Shown: positions 8,275 to 16,530, counted from the first letter of the stretch. The stretch: DNA of 64,000 bases from Methanolobus sediminis (GCF_031312595.1 NZ_CP133592.1:930001-994000), one strand, 5' to 3'. Made by a program: numbers and translations. Notes: generated from the sequence alone by a model not told the origin.

Positions 8275-9489
8275 TTATTCATGACGAAGAGCTTCCACAG
8301 GATTCAGATTTGCAGCTTTGTTAGCAGGATACACACCTGCTACAAGCCCTACAAATACCGAAATGAAGAATCCCAGAATGATCAGGTAGAACGGAAATAC
8401 AGGAGTTATCCCCAGATATACTTCTACAATATAGGAACCGACAATACCAAGAACTGTGCCCATTATGCCACCTATCACACCTACAATAATAGACTCCATG
8501 ATGAAAAGAACAATAATGTCCGGTCTGGTGTATCCCAGTGATTTCAAAAGACCGATCTCGCTGGTCCTTTCAGTTACCGTGACAAGCATGATATTCATAA
8601 TTCCAATGGAACCTACTAAAAGTGCCACAGCGGCGATCATAGTAATAAGTATGGTAAAAGCATTTGTCAGGGAATCAAGCTGCTCAATTATTTCTGCCTG
8701 GTTAAATATCCGGTAAGGTTTCGCATCATCATTATCAAGGTCTCTTGTTGGAACACCAAGATCCCTCGCAAGTCTTTTATCAACCTCATCCGAAACTTCC
8801 TGAACAGACTCAGCTGAACCGGTCTTCGCAGAAAAACCACTATAATCAGTGACATTCAACAATTCATTCATGGTCGCTATCGGAATATAGATAGTCACAT
8901 CACGATCTGGACCACCGGTTACAAATGTGTTATCTTCACTTGCAAGAATACCTTTTACACGGAACTTGCGGGTCACACTTGTACCATCGTTTCGTTTGAT
9001 TGTAATGTCGATGTAATTTTTCACAGATACATTCTTATCAAACTTTTCAGTTGCAACCTCTTTACCAAGAACAGCCACATACCTGTCCTTGTCTGTGAGG
9101 AAACTCCCCTCTTCGACTCCCAGATTGGAAATATACTGAGCATCTTCCGACACACCCTGAACATCGATCTGACGAGTGGATGAAAGATATGTTATGGCCG
9201 CAGTCTGTTGATTAAATGCCGAAGCGCCTTCTATTCCCGGAGTGTTCCTGATGAGTTCCAGCTCCGTATCATAGAAAATATTGACATCCTGACTGTAGAT
9301 AATTATGAAATTCGAGCCAAGAGAACCAAGTTCATCGGTGAAATATTGATTGAAACTCGCACCCACAGATACGTTTGCAACAACAGCAGCGACACCTATG
9401 ATAATACCCAGAGCCGTTAAAGTTGAGCGCAGCTTTGCACTGCGTATGCTTCCAAGTGCCAGAACAAAAGCATATCGCAGGTATATCAT
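8275..9489 (-). CDS. MacB/FtsX-type ABC transporter permease (operon 2, second permease)
   Basis: The protein has the MacB permease layout: one N-terminal helix (STLTALGIIIGVAAVVANVS), a large extracytoplasmic domain and three C-terminal helices ending YPANKAANLNPVEALRHE. The start at 9489 (ATG) is chosen because AAGGAG lies five bases upstream. A GTG two codons earlier overlaps the stop of the preceding gene and is less likely. It is the last gene of operon 2, directly after a paralogous permease. The two may form a heterodimeric transporter with the operon's single ATPase. Confidence 0.92.
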   Translation of the reverse strand: MIYLRYAFVLALGSIRSAKLRSTLTALGIIIGVAAVVANVSVGASFNQYFTDELGSLGSNFIIIYSQDVNIFYDTELELIRNTPGIEGASAFNQQTAAITYLSSTRQIDVQGVSEDAQYISNLGVEEGSFLTDKDRYVAVLGKEVATEKFDKNVSVKNYIDITIKRNDGTSVTRKFRVKGILASEDNTFVTGGPDRDVTIYIPIATMNELLNVTDYSGFSAKTGSAESVQEVSDEVDKRLARDLGVPTRDLDNDDAKPYRIFNQAEIIEQLDSLTNAFTILITMIAAVALLVGSIGIMNIMLVTVTERTSEIGLLKSLGYTRPDIIVLFIMESIIVGVIGGIMGTVLGIVGSYIVEVYLGITPVFPFYLIILGFFISVFVGLVAGVYPANKAANLNPVEALRHE

Positions 9490-9491
9490 AC

Positions 9492-10706
9492 TCACTCCTT
9501 CCTCAAGGCTTCAACAGGGTTCATACGTGCAGCTTTTCTTGCGGGATAGACTCCTGCTACAAGTCCCACCAGCACAGATACGAAAAATCCCAGGAAAATA
9601 AGACTTGCAGGGAAAACATCCGGAACATCAAGGAGATCATTAGCTATAGAGGCAGCACCGATTCCCATAACCGTACCGATTATCCCACCTATAAGGCCAA
9701 CGATCATTGATTCGATGATGAACAGTAACAGGATATCATGCTCACTATACCCAAGAGATTTGAGAAGACCTATCTCAGGTGTTCTCTCGGCAACAGTCAC
9801 AAGCATGATATTCATGATTCCGATAGAACCTACTAACAGGGAAATGAGAGCTACTGATATCAGTAGCGATGTTAAAGCTGCAGAAAGCTGGTTAGTTTCT
9901 TCCAGTATCTCGATCTGGTCAAACATAACGTAAGGCTTGGCATCATCATTTTCCAGATCCCTGCTTGGGACGCCCAGAGTGCGTGCCAGTCTTTTATCGA
10001 TCTCATCCGAGGTCTCACGGACAACTTCAAGGCTCTCTGCCTTTATGAAAAAGCCACCATAGTCATCTTTTCCAAGAATCTCATTCATTGTATCTATTGG
10101 AATAAAGACACGAATTTCAGGTTCTACTCCGGTCTGGGCAAATGTTGTGTTGGGATCAGTAATCACACCTTTTACAATGAATGTTTTTGTGACAACACCG
10201 CCATCCTCCCGCCTGAATGTGATATCTATCGGATTTTTAATTGATATTTTCTTATCAAATTTATCATAGGCAACCTCTGCGCCTATAACTGCTACGTAGC
10301 GGTCCTTGTCAGTAAGAAAAGTACCAGAATCCATTTTGAAGTTTGCAACTTCATCATAGTCCTGGGTCACTCCCTGAATGTCGATCTGCCGGGAAGTTGA
10401 CATATAGGTGACCTTCGCCATCTGCTGATTTATCGGGGAAACACCCTCCACGCCGGGCGTATTCCTGATAACTTCAAGTTCCTTGTCAAAAAAAACGTCT
10501 ATATTCTGGCTGTAAACCACTATGAAATTCGATCCTACGGCACCTATCTCATCATTGAAATACTGGTTAAAACTTGCACCAAGAGAAACATTGGCTATAA
10601 CTGCCGCTACACCGATAATGATTCCAAGGGTTGTGAGGGCAGACCTTAGCTTTGCACTGCCGATACTTCCCAATGCGATATTTATAGCCTGGGCCGGATT
10701 TAACAT
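9492..10706 (-). CDS. MacB/FtsX-type ABC transporter permease (operon 2, first permease)
   Basis: The 404-residue protein matches the permease at 4907 more closely than the one at 8275. All three share the N-terminal KLRSALTTLGIIIGVAAVI-type helix, the ASFNQYF segment, the FxPIATMNE-like motif and the MNIMLVTV-ERT-EIGLLKS coupling-helix region. It lies between the secreted COG1361-type protein and the second permease. It should pair with the ATPase at 12019-12732. Having two permeases in this operon and one in operon 1 suggests a later permease duplication or loss. Confidence 0.92.
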   Translation of the reverse strand: MLNPAQAINIALGSIGSAKLRSALTTLGIIIGVAAVIANVSLGASFNQYFNDEIGAVGSNFIVVYSQNIDVFFDKELEVIRNTPGVEGVSPINQQMAKVTYMSTSRQIDIQGVTQDYDEVANFKMDSGTFLTDKDRYVAVIGAEVAYDKFDKKISIKNPIDITFRREDGGVVTKTFIVKGVITDPNTTFAQTGVEPEIRVFIPIDTMNEILGKDDYGGFFIKAESLEVVRETSDEIDKRLARTLGVPSRDLENDDAKPYVMFDQIEILEETNQLSAALTSLLISVALISLLVGSIGIMNIMLVTVAERTPEIGLLKSLGYSEHDILLLFIIESMIVGLIGGIIGTVMGIGAASIANDLLDVPDVFPASLIFLGFFVSVLVGLVAGVYPARKAARMNPVEALRKE

Positions 10707-10731
10707 GAAATGTTCATCCTGAACTGCTTAC

Positions 10732-12003
10732 TTATTCTTTCACCTTTTTGTCCTTGTTCTTCCTGTAGAAATAATAAATTCCGGCTCCGGCAACTACCAG
10801 CAGGATAACTACCAGATATATCCCCGAACCGCCACCTGTTTCCACAACATGATTCTGAAGCTGGCGGGTGGTTATCTCTTCTGTATGTTCGTTTAGTCCG
10901 TTCCTGTAATCTGCAGTAATCACAAGATCCAGAGGGAAAGTAATGTCTTTAGAAACTGCTTTTGCATTGATTTCAATAGTGAACAACTCATCAGAATCCA
11001 TTGAACCAATGAAATATTCAGAGGGTGAGAACTCAATACCTTCTGCTTCAAGTTTCACGCTCACAGATGAAAGCGCATTGGGGTGGATATTAGCAACATC
11101 GAATTCCAGAGTCCCCTCTCCATTTTCAAAAGCTAGTGGTTTTGAAGGTATGACCCTTACAGAAGATGAATCTACCTTGATAGGAATTCTCCAGTTGCTG
11201 TTATAGGAATGAGAACTTCCAACGATTGAAAAGTCTAGATAATAAGTGCCATCAGGAGTGCCGTTTGCAACCTCTATATTGTAGGTCAGACCGATTGATT
11301 CCCCAGGGCCAATAACACCATTTCCATAGTAAGTGCCGGTTGTGACTTTAATACCCTCAGTTCCTTCAAGGGAAGCAGACTGAATCCTGGCATTTGTATC
11401 ATACTGCTCATCATCAATTGTAATAGTATAATCAGTAGCACTGTTCTTGAGTGTGAATGAAATTGTTCCTTCGTCCCCTGGCATGAACACTTCAGGTTCT
11501 TTTACCGGCTCACCCACAAGTTGTATTGTTCCTTTGCTGTCAAAGGAATCAGAACCAACTCTTAATTCAAATTCTTTCTTGAACCAGGTGCCATCAGATT
11601 CTTCCTGGTACCACACTTCAAATGTTCCGGTTCCCTGCTTGGCAGCAGAATCAGTGTAAAGCCTATATTCGTGAACAGCTGCATTATCCGGAGTTAATAT
11701 TCCCACATTAACAAGAGCATTTTCACTGCTGTCAACTGAGAATGGATAATCTGGAACCATTTTTATGGAAAGATCATCGGCTTTTGCATAACCGAGGTTC
11801 TCTACTTTGACCCAGACACTCACATATTCACCAATCTCTGCTGGCACTGGCTCATACCTGAGTACACTTACTTTAAGATCGGCACCTTCTGCGGCCGATG
11901 CAACGAATGATAATGATAGAAACAAAGCCAAGATCAGTGATATTCGCAACACTAACGATGCAGTAAATGTCAGTCCTTTTTTCCTATTCCCCAACACCAA
12001 CAT
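10732..12003 (-). CDS. Secreted, C-terminally anchored COG1361-type protein (operon 2)
   Basis: The 423-residue paralogue of the protein at 6138 has an N-terminal signal segment (LRISLILALFLSLSFVASAA), an extracellular beta-rich body with CARDB/NEW3-like repeats (IGEYVSVWVKVENLG; GEGTLEFDVANIHPNALSSV) and a C-terminal helix IYLVVILLVVAGAGIYYF followed by lysines. A GAGGTAA ribosome-binding site precedes the ATG. Its conserved place between ATPase and permease in both operons supports a role as extracytoplasmic adaptor or substrate-handling subunit of the transporter (inference). Confidence 0.87.
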   Translation of the reverse strand: MLVLGNRKKGLTFTASLVLRISLILALFLSLSFVASAAEGADLKVSVLRYEPVPAEIGEYVSVWVKVENLGYAKADDLSIKMVPDYPFSVDSSENALVNVGILTPDNAAVHEYRLYTDSAAKQGTGTFEVWYQEESDGTWFKKEFELRVGSDSFDSKGTIQLVGEPVKEPEVFMPGDEGTISFTLKNSATDYTITIDDEQYDTNARIQSASLEGTEGIKVTTGTYYGNGVIGPGESIGLTYNIEVANGTPDGTYYLDFSIVGSSHSYNSNWRIPIKVDSSSVRVIPSKPLAFENGEGTLEFDVANIHPNALSSVSVKLEAEGIEFSPSEYFIGSMDSDELFTIEINAKAVSKDITFPLDLVITADYRNGLNEHTEEITTRQLQNHVVETGGGSGIYLVVILLVVAGAGIYYFYRKNKDKKVKE

Positions 12004-12018
12004 AGTAATTACCTCATT

Positions 12019-12732
12019 TTAATTATTTTCAATAATTCCATCCTTAAGATAGATTACACGATCTGCATATTCCGTGAGATCAGGATCGTGAGTAATCATA
12101 ACTATTGTCCTTCCCTTTTCATGGAGATCAGAAAATATCTTCATGATCTCGTCGCCGGTTTTTGAATCCAGATTTCCTGTGGGTTCATCGGCAAGTATGA
12201 GAGATGGGTCATTTATCAAAGCCCTTGCAATTGCAATCCTCTGTTGCTGCCCACCAGACATCTCCGAAGGTTTGTAATTCATGCGTTCCTTCAGACCAAC
12301 CATTTCCACAAGCTCCTTTGCTTTTTCTCTGGTATCCACTCCGATTTTTTTATTAGCGTAAGTAGGAAGTTCCACATTCTGGAGTGTTGTGAGCCTTGGA
12401 ACAAGGTTGAAGTTCTGGAATACAAACCCGATCTCCATCCCTCTCAACTTTGCAAGTTCAGGATCGGAAAGTGTGTCAACATCTTTTCCCATCAGAAGAA
12501 CCTGTCCACAGTTTGGCCTGTCAAGACAGCCGATCATATTCATCAGTGTGCTTTTCCCGGAACCGGAAGGACCCATGATCGCAACAAATTCTCCCGGCAT
12601 GACCTTCAGGTCGATACTTTTGAGGATAGGTACATTCATATCCCCAACATGATAACTCTTGCAAAGGTTCACAAGCTCAATCACAGGTGTTTTGTCCCTG
12701 TCTTTTTCATCATGGGCAGCTTTTGAATCCAT
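12019..12732 (-). CDS. ABC transporter ATP-binding protein, LolD/MacB type (operon 2)
   Basis: With the start at 12732 the ATPase has 237 residues: Walker A GPSGSGKST (54-62), signature MSGGQ (a Leu-to-Met variant), Walker B LILADE and an H-loop ITHD. The longer frame to 12924 would add 64 residues unlike the family. The chosen ATG has a GGGGGA element upstream, and a TATA-like TTTTTATAAG lies near 12818-12828. It is the first gene of operon 2 and a close paralogue of the ATPase at 7404. Confidence 0.93.
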   Translation of the reverse strand: MDSKAAHDEKDRDKTPVIELVNLCKSYHVGDMNVPILKSIDLKVMPGEFVAIMGPSGSGKSTLMNMIGCLDRPNCGQVLLMGKDVDTLSDPELAKLRGMEIGFVFQNFNLVPRLTTLQNVELPTYANKKIGVDTREKAKELVEMVGLKERMNYKPSEMSGGQQQRIAIARALINDPSLILADEPTGNLDSKTGDEIMKIFSDLHEKGRTIVMITHDPDLTEYADRVIYLKDGIIENN

Positions 12733-12964
12733 ACGTGTCCCCCATAGAAACGCACTTAATAAGTCATATTTTTCCTTCAAAGAAGAATGTATCCAGTACT
12801 CAAAATAATTCAGGTTTAAACTTATAAAAAGCTTCTTTGCAGGCAAATATAGAGACGTGAAGAAATACGTGGAAAAATGAGGTTTCACCAGAGAACATAG
12901 AAAAATATGAAAAATACTGTTCACAAAAGTAAAAAAGTATAAATAATCTCAATCCTATGGATTA

Positions 12965-13011
12965 TTGACTAAATATCGTCAGATATGAATATAAACAATT
13001 GCTTCATATCT
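12965..13011. promoter_or_regulatory. 17-bp motif shared with operon 1, followed by a perfect 9-bp inverted repeat
   Basis: TTGACTAAATATCGTCA at 12965-12981 matches the operon 1 sequence at 8134-8150 at 14 of 17 positions; all three differences are A/T swaps. It runs into AGATATGAA (12981-12989), which pairs perfectly with TTCATATCT (13003-13011). The site lies between operon 2 and the divergent gene at 13171, about 230 bp from the ATPase start. It may be a binding site for a shared regulator. Confidence 0.4.
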
Positions 13012-13065
13012 TGAATTTGATTCTAATTCATGGATTATATCTTTGTATATATCTGAAAGTGTCAT
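12979..13065 (-). CDS. Possible 28-residue ORF or truncated regulator remnant
   Basis: An ATG at 13065, preceded by AGGGA at good distance and by a TATA-like CTATTTATAG near 13122-13131, opens a frame of 28 residues (MTLSDIYKDIIHELESN and so on). The N-terminus looks like the first helices of an archaeal winged-helix regulator, then stops. It overlaps the 9-bp inverted repeat. It may be a remnant, a genuine small protein or chance. No function can be given. Confidence 0.28.
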   Translation of the reverse strand: MTLSDIYKDIIHELESNSRYEAIVYIHI

Positions 13066-13170
13066 GTGCTGTTTCCCTATATTTGATAATCTGTATGAAG
13101 ATAGTAATTAAACTCACAGATTGCTATAAATAGTATCAAAAATAACATAATGAAATACAGGAGCCCTGAC

Positions 13171-14283
13171 ATGAAATCTGCTTTTTTGTCACTTACAGCC
13201 ATAGTAATGGTACTTTTTTTAGTAATTCCTAGTTCAGCACTTGATTGTTCATCAAATGAATACAATGTGACTGTCACAGATATCTACTCTGATCTGGAAA
13301 CCTGCGACATCACATTGCACGGCTCAGAAAATGCAAGCGGACTGGAACTTGACATAAGTCTTGTTCATTCAGGCACTGTGCTGGACAGCAAAACTTTCAT
13401 TATCGACAGTATCACACCGGACTCGGACGTTACTAAAGCTTTCAGATGGAACACTGATAATCTGGAGGATGGAAAATATACAGTAACCAGCACTATATCA
13501 AAAGACGGATGCACCATTTCCGAAAATACATATAGTTTTGTTAATGGAAGACAGACTATTCCAAGAATTACCGTTGATGACCTTGTACCAAACTCACAGG
13601 GATTCAGTGTGATGATAACACCAATAGATGCAGTGCTTGTAGATATTGAATACATGCTCATGGATGACTCGGACGTGATATACTCCGGCTCCGAGAAGAA
13701 AGTCTCTGTAAGTACGCTTCCTCTGGAAGTAAGTAAAGATTGGAATGTCCTGCTTGAGAATAACAAAGATTACAGCGCAAGAGTGAAAGTCAAACTTTAT
13801 TCGCCTTCTGTCACTTATATCGCACTGACAGAGGATTTCACCGCGCATGACGACGTATTCATCAGTGACACATACGAAGATGATATCGGAGCAAGTGCTA
13901 CCATTGATGGTATCTCACAGGTTCCGTTTAAAGGTTCAGTCAGATTTTCCGTTTCACAGGTTGACGGAAATGATAAAAGTGAGATCATATCAGTGGTTGA
14001 AAAATCACCTGTTATTCTTAACGGTGATGATGAGACTGTGGAAACCATATGGAACGAGCGCCTGACAGCCGGAGAATACGAGCTTCTTATAGAGGTCATT
14101 GGTAATGATGGCAATATTCTGGATGTAGAGGAAAAAATAATTGAATCTGATTATGAACCGTTGGTTAACCAGACAAATGCAAGTTCTGATCAGAGTGCCC
14201 AGCAATCCCCCGGCTTCCTGCTCCCTGTTGCGTTGATCTTTATTACAATTGCAGCAATTATATCCAGGCAGAAGCAACACTGA
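13171..14283 (+). CDS. Secreted protein with C-terminal PGF-type anchor, partner of a LolC-like permease
   Basis: The start at 13171 is chosen over 13150 because AGGAG lies seven bases upstream of it. The 370-residue product has a signal peptide (MKSAFLSLTAIVMVLFLVIP), an Ig/NEW3-like beta-rich extracellular body and a C-terminal SPGFLLPVALIFITIAAI followed by basic residues. That ending resembles the PGF-CTERM signal processed by archaeosortase A. It is followed after 12 bp by an FtsX-type permease, echoing the adaptor-permease pairs of the two ABC operons. A TATA-like GCTATAAATA lies at about 13123-13132. Confidence 0.8.
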   Translation: MKSAFLSLTAIVMVLFLVIPSSALDCSSNEYNVTVTDIYSDLETCDITLHGSENASGLELDISLVHSGTVLDSKTFIIDSITPDSDVTKAFRWNTDNLEDGKYTVTSTISKDGCTISENTYSFVNGRQTIPRITVDDLVPNSQGFSVMITPIDAVLVDIEYMLMDDSDVIYSGSEKKVSVSTLPLEVSKDWNVLLENNKDYSARVKVKLYSPSVTYIALTEDFTAHDDVFISDTYEDDIGASATIDGISQVPFKGSVRFSVSQVDGNDKSEIISVVEKSPVILNGDDETVETIWNERLTAGEYELLIEVIGNDGNILDVEEKIIESDYEPLVNQTNASSDQSAQQSPGFLLPVALIFITIAAIISRQKQH

Positions 14284-14295
14284 AAGGTGTGAATG

Positions 14296-15453
14296 ATGCG
14301 TTATGAACTGTTCATTGCACTTCGTCATATAAAAGCAAGGAAAAGACAGACAATTCTCTCTGTTGCCGCAATTGGGATTGCTGTCATGATCCTGATGGTA
14401 TCACAGGCATTCATGGCAGGATTTACCCAGGAACTTTACAGCAAGACTGTGAACAACCTGCCCCATGTTGTAGTTTCTCCGCAGGATGGCGAGGATTACA
14501 TTCATCTCTACAAGAACATCGTTGATAAGATTAACAATATTGATGGCGTTGTCGCTTCTTCACCATATCTTATAGGAGAGGCTTCGTTCAAATTCAAAGA
14601 CAATACTAAAAATGCTGCACTCAAAGGTATAATGCCTTCCAGGGAAGATGCTGTAGCTCACACAAAAGATGACATCATCAAAGGAAACTATGATGAGCTG
14701 ACCTATTCTGATAAGAGTATTATTGTTGGAGATAAATTTGCAGAGGATATGGAACTTGATATTGGTGACAATGTTGAGGTTTCGTTTCCAAATGCTAATC
14801 CGGTTTCCCTGAAGGTCGTTGCGATATATGACACAGGAACAGTTCTGGATGAGAGTATGACATATACTTCACTTAATACTGCTCAGGATTTCTATGATAC
14901 AACAGACGTAATTAACGGGATATCCCTGAGAATCGCAGACTTTAATCAGGACACGGAGATAGCACAGAATATCGAGGACTACGGCTACAATGCTGCCGGA
15001 TGGACCAAGAACAATCCTGAAATTCTGAGGACCATTGCCATCGAAACGGTTTCCAACAATGTGACACTGGGATTCATTCTTCTTATCGCATCTTTCGGAG
15101 TTGTCAGTACTTTGAACATGGTCGTTATGGGTAAAGTAAAAGAGATTGGTATATTACTTGCCATGGGTGCCAGCAAGTCAAGTATCAGAACCATATTTTT
15201 AATTGAGAGCGGCATGCTTGGACTTGCGGGAGCTGTTTTTGGGACTGCCGCCGGTGTAGCCCTGGCACTTTCCATAGGGAGTTATCCGCTTCCTGAAGGA
15301 GCATACGGACTGGATTCAATTCCTGTTGTTGTCAGAACGGGAGATGTACTGGCGATAATAACTCTTGTCTTTTTGCTGAACCTGTTTGCAGGAATTTATC
15401 CTGCGCAGAGAGCAGCAAGTCTTGATCCGGTAGAAGCAATATCTACACATTAG
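14296..15453 (+). CDS. LolC/E-like FtsX-family ABC transporter permease, no adjacent ATPase
   Basis: The 385-residue protein has an N-terminal helix after MRYELFIALRHIKARKRQ, an extracytoplasmic domain of about 220 residues and three C-terminal helices ending YPAQRAASLDPVEAI. The start at 14296 is preferred to the overlapping ATG at 14293 because of its better distance (six bases) from GGTG. It is paralogous to the permease at 16531 (LRHI-ARKR; VNNLPHVVVS versus VENSPHIVIT) and more distant from the MacB-type permeases. No ATPase adjoins it; the LolD-like ATPase at 22245 is a possible partner. Confidence 0.9.
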   Translation: MRYELFIALRHIKARKRQTILSVAAIGIAVMILMVSQAFMAGFTQELYSKTVNNLPHVVVSPQDGEDYIHLYKNIVDKINNIDGVVASSPYLIGEASFKFKDNTKNAALKGIMPSREDAVAHTKDDIIKGNYDELTYSDKSIIVGDKFAEDMELDIGDNVEVSFPNANPVSLKVVAIYDTGTVLDESMTYTSLNTAQDFYDTTDVINGISLRIADFNQDTEIAQNIEDYGYNAAGWTKNNPEILRTIAIETVSNNVTLGFILLIASFGVVSTLNMVVMGKVKEIGILLAMGASKSSIRTIFLIESGMLGLAGAVFGTAAGVALALSIGSYPLPEGAYGLDSIPVVVRTGDVLAIITLVFLLNLFAGIYPAQRAASLDPVEAISTH

Positions 15454-15460
15454 GCAGGTT

Positions 15461-15532
15461 ATGGCTTTTGGTGTTTCAGATAGGACTATAACGAGACTGG
15501 AATACATCCCTGTAGAGTTCCTGCTGATGTGA
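15461..15532 (+). CDS. Possible 23-residue small ORF
   Basis: ATG at 15461 follows an AGG element and opens a 23-codon frame (MAFGVSDRTITRLEYIPVEF and so on) just after the permease. Composition looks protein-like, but the frame is short, the spacing from AGG is very tight and no family is recognised. It may be a gene remnant. Confidence 0.18.
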   Translation: MAFGVSDRTITRLEYIPVEFLLM

Positions 15533-15675
15533 GTGACACAAACTTTGCTCTTTTCTTTTTAAGTTCTACAAAAACAACCTTCAATCTAAAAAACAAAATA
15601 ACCATCCGCCGAATGCGGCACATTCCTATGCCTGCGATATAGAATGTAATTCCAATAATTAGTGCGGTTATACTA

Positions 15676-15867
15676 CTAATTCTGCAGAAGTTCAGCAAAG
15701 ATAGTTTTCCTGGATAGCATACAGATTGTTTTTTCTTCTTCGTCTTGTGGAAAAACGCCGGCTTCGCCGCACCCTTCGGGACCACTCAAGTTATTCATGA
15801 GGTACGGTGTTTGCAAACTGATAACAACGCAAGTATCCTCTGCTGTAAAAAGAATCGTTGCATTCAT
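15676..15867 (-). CDS. Possible small protein downstream of the pyrophosphatase-like gene
   Basis: This 63-residue frame starts one base after the stop of the pyrophosphatase-like gene, an arrangement that could allow coupled translation. It contains an unusually GC-rich piece (NNLSGPEGCGEAGVFP) in an AT-rich area, which includes a small CGGC-TTC-GCCG hairpin at about 15762-15772. I recognise no family. The remaining DNA between 15533 and 15675 holds nothing I can identify. Confidence 0.25.
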   Translation of the reverse strand: MNATILFTAEDTCVVISLQTPYLMNNLSGPEGCGEAGVFPQDEEEKTICMLSRKTIFAELLQN

Positions 15868-15868
15868 T

Positions 15869-16270
15869 TCATTTATACCACACTATACCTTCAAACCGGC
15901 ATTTTGCAATCTTTCTTTTGAGAATCAGGTAATATGAGACCTTGAATGTTGCATAAAGATGAAAATAAAAGTAGAATAGAGGCTTTGAGTAAAAACCACT
16001 GGTGAAGACTATTTCTTTATTGTCTTTAAGGGAATCATCCACAAACTTTACAACACCGTGGAAACTATCGACGTTTAGAATTGTACCCTGTGGTACACGG
16101 GGACCTATGACAACAACATCTTTTTCCATGCCGTCATCGGCAAGGCTCCCTTCGATGAAACCATAATTGAATATTGTTGGTATCGGAGACAGGAACTCTT
16201 TGACAAAACGAGAACCCTGTTTATTGTATTTGAAAAAACTGTATTTTGGTGTCTCGATAACAACTTTCAT
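15869..16270 (-). CDS. Divergent inorganic-pyrophosphatase-like protein
   Basis: The 133-residue protein resembles family I soluble pyrophosphatases: KYSFFKYNKQGSRFV, then PTIFNYGFIEGSLADDG and DVVVIGPRVPQG follow the family order. The metal-binding signature DGDPxD appears as DGMEKD, so one catalytic Asp and the Pro are replaced. Total length is also shorter than the usual 165-180 residues. It may have lost or changed activity. A TATA-like TTTTTTATTTATTAAG at 16288-16303 would start transcription almost at the ATG, giving a leaderless mRNA. Confidence 0.55.
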   Translation of the reverse strand: MKVVIETPKYSFFKYNKQGSRFVKEFLSPIPTIFNYGFIEGSLADDGMEKDVVVIGPRVPQGTILNVDSFHGVVKFVDDSLKDNKEIVFTSGFYSKPLFYFYFHLYATFKVSYYLILKRKIAKCRFEGIVWYK

Positions 16271-16312
16271 ATCAGCTAATTGATACGCTTAATAAATAAA
16301 AAACATAGGGGA

Positions 16313-16397
16313 TGCGAACGGGCTAAAGGTGGTTGAATGCACAGGTATGGTGACATTGGAGTGGTTGGAGAGGTACTAAGTAATATACCCGTTCGCA
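16313..16397. repeat. Perfect 10-bp inverted repeat with 65-nt spacer
   Basis: TGCGAACGGG (16313-16322) pairs perfectly with CCCGTTCGCA (16388-16397) and is GC-rich in an AT-rich gap. In the plus-strand transcript it would close a loop holding the ribosome-binding site and start of a small ORF. On the minus strand a TATA-like CATTTATATCC (16418-16428) upstream and six T residues (16298-16303) downstream would also fit a small structured RNA of about 100 nt. The sequence alone cannot decide. Confidence 0.5.
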
Positions 16398-16438
16398 AAC
16401 ATACTAACGACATATTAGGATATAAATGTTTCGTATAA
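16337..16438 (+). CDS. Candidate 33-residue small protein
   Basis: ATG at 16337 lies four bases after a strong AAAGGTGG ribosome-binding site (16325-16332). The frame reads MHRYGDIGVVGEVLSN and continues with a natural-looking composition to TAA at 16436. An AT-rich TTAATAAATA at about 16289-16298 could be the TATA box. Codons for Pro-Val-Arg form one arm of the 10-bp inverted repeat whose other arm is in the leader. No known family is recognised. Confidence 0.42.
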   Translation: MHRYGDIGVVGEVLSNIPVRKHTNDILGYKCFV

Positions 16439-16451
16439 TCACGAACAAACG

Positions 16452-16473
16452 ATATATATATATATATATATAT
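16452..16473. repeat. AT dinucleotide repeat
   Basis: An uninterrupted run of eleven AT units lies in the intergenic region downstream of the permease at 16531. It is a simple repeat likely to vary in length; no other role is indicated. Confidence 0.9.
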
Positions 16474-16530
16474 TAATTTGAAAGAGTGTCAAATCCGCGT
16501 AATATCTGAGGAAATATATTAGAAATTCTT

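Noticed and set aside
12733-12924. 64-residue N-terminal extension of the operon 2 ATPase
   Set aside because: The extension is unlike any ABC ATPase, and the ATG at 12732 has its own ribosome-binding site and fits the paralogue's length.
16313-16397. tRNA-like element suggested by the 10-bp helix
   Set aside because: No T-loop or D-loop sequence and no anticodon arm can be built on either strand.
16452-16473. AT repeat as a replication origin or regulatory site
   Set aside because: It is a plain dinucleotide run without origin-box repeats or an Orc1/Cdc6 gene nearby.
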